A stretch of 47,483 nucleotides of DNA from an uncultured Bacteroides sp. GTDB lineage: Bacteria > Bacteroidota > Bacteroidia > Bacteroidales > Bacteroidaceae. The notes under the pieces were generated by a model. That model did no database searches and was not told the origin of the DNA. It worked only from the letters and a program-made list of their open reading frames with translations. The DNA is taken from positions 1 to 47,483 of the forward strand of contig URDR01000009.1 in assembly GCA_900546645.1 (NCBI GenBank), written 5' to 3'. Position numbers and translations under genes: made by a program. This document shows positions 43,883 through 47,483 of this stretch, one piece after another; position 1 is the first letter of the stretch; each line of letters opens with the position of its first letter.

Positions 43883-43974
43883 TTAAAAATGAAGAATAAA
43901 GATTTGTTTTCCATCCTTCTCATCCTTCATTTTTAATTATTCATTTTTCATCCTTCATTTTTTAATTTTTAATT
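43883..43974. repeat. AT-rich inverted repeat between parE and coaD
   Basis: AATTAAAAATGAAG (from 43882) faces CTTCATTTTTAATT (about 43926-43939), a 14-bp inverted repeat, and a further CTTCATTTTTTAATT follows up to the coaD ATG. It resembles scattered Bacteroides AATGAAGGATG-type repeats. Confidence 0.65.
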
Positions 43975-44439
43975 ATGAGAGCAATATTTCCCGGCACGTT
44001 CGACCCGTTTACCGTCGGACATTACTCGGTGGTGAAGCGTGCATTGACTTTTATGGACGAAGTCATAATTAGCATCGGTATCAATGAAAGTAAACGAACT
44101 TGCTTCCCCACCGAACAGCGTGTGGAGATGATCCGGAAACTGTATGCTGATGAGCCGCGTGTAAAGGTGGAAGCTTATGACGGACTGACCATTGACTTTG
44201 CCATGGAGCGTCAGGCGCAGGTGATTATCCGCGGTATTCGTACCGTACGCGATTTTGAGTATGAGGAAACCATTGCCGATGTTAACCGGAAACTTTCCGG
44301 TATTGAGACGATTCTTTTGTTTACGGAGCCGGAACTGACTTCGGTCAGTTCTACCATCGTGCGTGAACTGCTTCAGTTCGGTAAAGACGTTACACCTTTC
44401 TTGCCGGAAGGTATGGATTTAAAAGTTAGAGACCAATGA
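43975..44439 (+). CDS. coaD: Pantetheine-phosphate adenylyltransferase
   Basis: Makes dephospho-CoA from 4'-phosphopantetheine and ATP. All family marks are in the 154 residues: FPGTFDPFTVGHYSVVKRAL (HxGH-type nucleotide site), KLYADEPRVKVEAYDGLTIDFA, VIIRGIRTVRDFEYE and the ISSTxVRE block (SSTIVRELLQFG). Its stop codon overlaps the protease gene start by four bases (ATGA). Confidence 0.96.
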   Translation: MRAIFPGTFDPFTVGHYSVVKRALTFMDEVIISIGINESKRTCFPTEQRVEMIRKLYADEPRVKVEAYDGLTIDFAMERQAQVIIRGIRTVRDFEYEETIADVNRKLSGIETILLFTEPELTSVSSTIVRELLQFGKDVTPFLPEGMDLKVRDQ

Positions 44440-46016
44440 AAAAACTGTTCACCCTATTCATTTGCTCCCTGTTCATCGGAGCTCATGCCCAAAACAAATT
44501 GCTGAATTCCCCTTCGCGGAAGCTTCAGCTGGCGGAGTTTGCCATCTCCAATCTTTATGTAGATAAAGTAGATGAAGGCAAGCTCGTAGAAGCAGCCATT
44601 ATCCGTATGCTCGAAGAGCTCGATCCTCACTCCACTTATGCCGACCCCGAAGAAGTGAAACGCCTGAACGAACCGCTTCAGGGAAATTTCGACGGCATCG
44701 GTATTCAGTTTAATATGGCTACCGATACCCTGTTTGTCATCCAGCCCGTGTCGGGAGGTCCTTCAGAGAAAGTAGGCATCTTGGCAGGCGACCGCATCAT
44801 TCAGGTAAACGATACCGTGATTGCCGGAGTAAAGATGAGTACTGAAGACGTCATGCGCCGGTTGCGTGGACCGAAAGGCTCGAAAGTGAATGTGAAAGTA
44901 CAGCGTAATGGGGTAAATGAATTGCTTCCTTTTACCATCAAGCGCGACAAGATTCCCGTTTACAGTCTCGATGCCACTTATATGGTTAATTCTACTACCG
45001 GATACATCCGTATCAGCCGTTTTGCTGCTACCACAGGCGACGAGTTCCGTACTGCGCTTCATAAACTTCAGTCACAGGGCATGAAAGACCTGATTTTAGA
45101 CTTGCAGGGAAATGGTGGCGGCTACTTAAATGCAGCCATTGAAGTGTGCGACCAGTTGCTGGGTAAGAAAGAACTGATTGTCTATACCGAGGGCCGGCGC
45201 AATCCGCGTTCCGAGTTCGAAGCTAAGGGCGACGGTGATTTCCTGAATGGGCGGTTAGTCGTATTGGTCGATGAGTATTCTGCATCAGCCAGTGAGATTG
45301 TAACCGGGGCTATCCAAGACTGGGACCGGGGAATTGTTGTAGGTCGCCGTACCTTCGGAAAAGGTTTGGTACAGCGTCCCATCGACCTGCCCGACGGCTC
45401 CATGATCCGTCTCACGGTAGCTCGTTATTACACCCCTTCCGGACGCTGCATCCAGAAGCCCTATGAAAGTGTGGAACAATATAATAGAGACCTTATCGAA
45501 CGGTATAACCGGGGCGAAATGCTCAGTGCCGACAGCATCCATTTCCCCGACTCGCTGAAGGCACGCACACTTAAACTGGGGCGTACGGTTTATGGCGGTG
45601 GAGGCATTATGCCCGATTATTTTGTTCCGATTGACACCACCATGTATACCGATTATTATCTCAGCCTGCGCGATAAGGGGGCCATCGTACAGCTCAACTT
45701 GAAGCTGATTGACCGTCATCGGGCTGCATGGAAGAAGAAATATAAAACCTTTGAACGCTTCGATCGCGATTTTCAGGTAACCGACGCTATGCTGGATGAG
45801 TTGGTAGCTTTAGGTAAAGCCAACGGAGCGACTTACTCCGAAGAGCAATACCGCATCGCGCTCCCTTTAATCAAGACCCAGCTAAAAGCCTTGATAGCCC
45901 GCGACTTATGGGATATGAACGAGTATTTTCGTGTAATCAACTCGTTGAGCGACAGTATGCAGAAAGCCGTTGAACTGCTTGGACAGCCCGGCTTGAATTT
46001 CCCGAAACGTTTTTAA
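44436..46016 (+). CDS. S41 family C-terminal processing protease (CtpA-like)
   Basis: Exported serine/lysine protease of the CtpA/Prc type. A signal peptide (1-18, cut after AHA) is followed by an N-terminal helical region, a PDZ domain (about 85-165, GIGIQFNMATDTLFVIQPV; GDRIIQVNDTVIAGVKM) and the S41 catalytic core (about 180-370). The nucleophile Ser lies in DEYSASASEIVTGAI and the general base Lys in VGRRTFGKGLVQ. The last 120 residues form an extra helical domain. 526 residues. It probably processes periplasmic or outer-membrane proteins; targets are unknown. Translationally coupled to coaD. Confidence 0.94.
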   Translation: MKKLFTLFICSLFIGAHAQNKLLNSPSRKLQLAEFAISNLYVDKVDEGKLVEAAIIRMLEELDPHSTYADPEEVKRLNEPLQGNFDGIGIQFNMATDTLFVIQPVSGGPSEKVGILAGDRIIQVNDTVIAGVKMSTEDVMRRLRGPKGSKVNVKVQRNGVNELLPFTIKRDKIPVYSLDATYMVNSTTGYIRISRFAATTGDEFRTALHKLQSQGMKDLILDLQGNGGGYLNAAIEVCDQLLGKKELIVYTEGRRNPRSEFEAKGDGDFLNGRLVVLVDEYSASASEIVTGAIQDWDRGIVVGRRTFGKGLVQRPIDLPDGSMIRLTVARYYTPSGRCIQKPYESVEQYNRDLIERYNRGEMLSADSIHFPDSLKARTLKLGRTVYGGGGIMPDYFVPIDTTMYTDYYLSLRDKGAIVQLNLKLIDRHRAAWKKKYKTFERFDRDFQVTDAMLDELVALGKANGATYSEEQYRIALPLIKTQLKALIARDLWDMNEYFRVINSLSDSMQKAVELLGQPGLNFPKRF

Positions 46017-46039
46017 AATTCATAAGTATGCTCACGAAT

Positions 46040-46150
46040 TAAGTCAGGCTAAGTTTGCTTGATTAACACTTTGTACTTCTTGACCTGACTTAGGGGGCTG
46101 TATCAAAACAATTAACTTACAATCAAGTTGTTTTGATACAGCCCCTTTCT
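46040..46150 (+). terminator. Strong terminator (possibly a small inverted-repeat element) after the protease gene
   Basis: GGGGCTGTATCAAAACAA (46094-46111) pairs perfectly over 18 bp with its complement (46128-46145), followed by a pyrimidine-rich run. A second inverted repeat TAAGTCAGG (46040-46048)/CCTGACTTA (46084-46092) stands just before it. The first could also be the ends of a miniature insertion element. Confidence 0.8.
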
Positions 46151-46206
46151 TCTTTTCTTTCCCTCAGAAAAACCAGAACTTACCGAGAAAATCTATAAAC
46201 AAAGCC

Positions 46207-46265
46207 TTTGGCTGTAAAAACAGAGCTTTTGGCTGTAAAAACAAAAGCTTTGGCTGTAAAAACAG
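46207..46265 (+). repeat. Three-copy 21-bp tandem repeat
   Basis: TTTGGCTGTAAAAACA begins at 46207, 46228 and 46249, exactly 21 bp apart, with five variable bases between copies. An inverted CTGTTTACAG follows. Confidence 0.85.
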
Positions 46266-46321
46266 AACTTCTGTTTACAGTTTATTCCCTGAAAAAACGT
46301 TTTTTTCTTCATGCCCTTCAC

Positions 46322-46470
46322 ACTTTTAGTTGACCAGGCATCAGGTTTAGATATTAGTTGGCCAGGCTCTAGATACCAGGATTCATCCGGAAGGAAAGCC
46401 TGGTCAACTAGTCTCCTATAGCCTCGTCCCCTAAAAAAAGCCTCGTTCCCCGAACAGAAGCCTCATTCCT
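46322..46470. repeat. GTCAACT family repeat with a 13-bp inverted repeat
   Basis: TAGTTGACCAGGC (46327-46339) pairs perfectly with GCCTGGTCAACTA (46398-46410). Several AGCCTCGTCCCC, AGCCTCGTTCCC and AGCCTCATTCCT copies follow up to 46470. Confidence 0.7.
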
Positions 46471-46496
46471 AAATAAAGAATTATTTCCGTAATCCC

Positions 46497-46528
46497 TTGT
46501 ATTATATAGGGAAAACTTCTAATTTTGC
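46497..46528 (+). promoter_or_regulatory. Promoter of the fumarate reductase operon
   Basis: TTG (46497-46499), 20 bases, then TAATTTTGC (46520-46528): both Bacteroidetes promoter boxes at ideal spacing. The leader to the ATG is about 60 bases. Confidence 0.8.
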
Positions 46529-46596
46529 ATCATACATTGAACTATAGATAAAGAAACTTTATTTCAAACAATTAAATAATTTAAAATCAATCATTT

Positions 46597-47268
46597 ATGT
46601 GGTTAAGTAATTCATCTATTGGAAGGAAAGTGGTGATGAGTGTAACTGGTATCGCCCTTGTCCTGTTTCTAACATTTCACATGGCGATGAACCTTGTTGC
46701 TTTGTTCTCGGGCGAAGCATATAACATGGTTTGTGAGTTCCTTGGAGCAAACTGGTACGCATTGGTTGCTACTATGGGCTTGGCTGCCTTGTTTGTGATT
46801 CACATCCTTTATGCTTTCTGGTTGACCATGCAAAACCGTGCCGCTCGTGGTAACGAACGTTATGCGGTAACAGCTAAACCGAAAGGAGTAGAATGGGCTT
46901 CTCAAAACATGCTCGTGCTGGGTATTATCGTAATCCTTGGCTTGGCATTACACTTTGCAAACTTCTGGTACAAAATGCAGTTTGCTGAAATCGTAGGTAA
47001 CCCGATGTTAGGCGGTCTTCATGCAGCCGATGGTTACGGCTACATCATGCAAACCTTCTCTAATCCGGTATTCTTCGTGCTTTACCTGGTATGGTTGGCA
47101 GCTTTGTGGTTCCACCTGACTCACGGTTTCTGGAGCGCAATGCAGACTTTGGGCTGGAACAATACAATTTGGATTAACCGTTGGAAATGCATCTCTAACA
47201 TTTATTCAACTGTTATTGTTCTGGGATTTGCTTTAGTGGCAATCGTATTTTTCGTAAAGAATTTGTGA
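46597..47268 (+). CDS. Succinate dehydrogenase/fumarate reductase cytochrome b subunit
   Basis: The membrane anchor that carries haem b and passes electrons between menaquinol and the iron-sulfur subunit. Five hydrophobic helices are spread over 223 residues, with histidines in the expected places (TFHMAMNLVALF, VIHILYAFWL, LGLALHFANFWY, ALWFHLTHGFWSAMQTLGW). This is the five-helix single-protein type found in Bacteroidetes and epsilon-proteobacteria. In an anaerobe it most likely acts as fumarate reductase in succinate formation. The flavoprotein gene follows after 142 bases. Confidence 0.94.
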   Translation: MWLSNSSIGRKVVMSVTGIALVLFLTFHMAMNLVALFSGEAYNMVCEFLGANWYALVATMGLAALFVIHILYAFWLTMQNRAARGNERYAVTAKPKGVEWASQNMLVLGIIVILGLALHFANFWYKMQFAEIVGNPMLGGLHAADGYGYIMQTFSNPVFFVLYLVWLAALWFHLTHGFWSAMQTLGWNNTIWINRWKCISNIYSTVIVLGFALVAIVFFVKNL

Positions 47269-47275
47269 TAAGTTT

Positions 47276-47400
47276 TTGAGTTGGTAAGTTTATGAGTTTA
47301 TGAGTTCTTGAGTTTATGAGTTTTTGAACTCTGATAACGAACGAACTTAAAAACTGACAAACTACAAACTTAAAACTTAAAAACTAAAAAACTTAAAAAC
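47276..47400 (+). repeat. Octamer repeats in inverted halves between the cytochrome b and flavoprotein genes
   Basis: The first half (47276-47330) reads GAGTTTAT, GAGTTCTT, GAGTTTAT, GAGTTTTT; the second (47341-47400) reads AACTTAAA, AACTACAA, ACTTAAAA and so on. The halves are roughly complementary, so the gap can fold into a long imperfect hairpin. The A-rich half precedes the start codon as in the other leaders. Confidence 0.75.
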
Positions 47401-47410
47401 TAACATTATT

Positions 47411-47483
47411 ATGACTAAGATAATCGACTCTAAGATTCCTGAAGGCCCGATAGCTGAGAAATGGACCAACTATAAAGCTCATC
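47411..47483 (+). CDS. Fumarate reductase/succinate dehydrogenase flavoprotein subunit, 5' end only
   Basis: The ATG at 47411 opens a frame reading MTKIIDSKIPEGPIAEKWTN, the usual start of the Bacteroidetes fumarate reductase flavoprotein. Only 24 codons are inside the window and the FAD motif has not been reached, so the call rests on this N-terminus and on the cytochrome b gene before it. Confidence 0.8.
   Translation, partial: MTKIIDSKIPEGPIAEKWTNYKAH

Overview
The window reads as a chromosomal segment of a gut Bacteroidales, most like Bacteroides or Phocaeicola. The reasons are a SusC/SusD polysaccharide-utilisation locus, Bacteroidetes-type promoters (TTG, about 20 bases, then TAnnTTTG) before many genes, A-rich leaders in place of Shine-Dalgarno sites, lineage families such as DUF3098 and DUF3836, and succinate/acetate fermentation genes. 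Almost all of it is core genome. I see no CRISPR array, tRNA, rRNA, intact insertion sequence or phage.

Left part (1-8.4 kb, minus strand): a cobalamin riboswitch heads a btuB-like receptor gene whose reading frame breaks at the window edge, where another element may be joined. Next comes an envelope/tRNA operon transcribed methyltransferase - ftsX - DUF3098 - uppP - truB - queA - folK. A small plus-strand PspC gene and miaB follow. QueA carries an unexplained C-terminal domain of about 114 residues.

8.5-15.7 kb (plus strand): a small anchored protein, an acyl-CoA:acetate/succinate CoA-transferase, a 735-base gap rich in inverted repeats, leuS, a YitT-type membrane protein and the XTP/dITP pyrophosphatase rdgB. 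ychF converges on rdgB across a very regular array of AGTACT palindromes.

17-26.5 kb (minus strand): a compact PUL of SusC, SusD, a surface glycan-binding lipoprotein and a GH43 lipoprotein, probably for arabinan or another arabinose-containing glycan. Its promoter carries two direct repeats 21 bp apart that look like the operator of a hybrid two-component regulator, but no regulator gene lies in the window.

26.8-40.3 kb (mainly minus): DUF3836 protein, polA, a divergent polyprenyl synthase, then the group mnmG - apt - uvrC - dtd - MazG-like - deoC, plus ybeY and a SpmA/SpmB-like membrane protein. A perfect 16-bp parS site lies between mnmG and apt, which suggests the chromosome origin may be near. 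mnmG is driven by a tandem repeat whose units each carry a promoter. DeoC has an odd Cys/His-rich N-terminal extension.

40.7-47.5 kb (plus): an acetyltransferase-like protein, parE, coaD, an S41 C-terminal processing protease, and the start of the fumarate reductase/succinate dehydrogenase operon (cytochrome b, then flavoprotein cut by the window end).

The most unusual content is between genes. There are several repeat families: 8-bp ACTYAWNA tracts directly before start codons, a GTCAACTCGTCACCT family that folds into hairpins, the 22-bp-period AGTACT array, the promoter-bearing repeat before mnmG, and a 21-bp tandem repeat after the protease gene.
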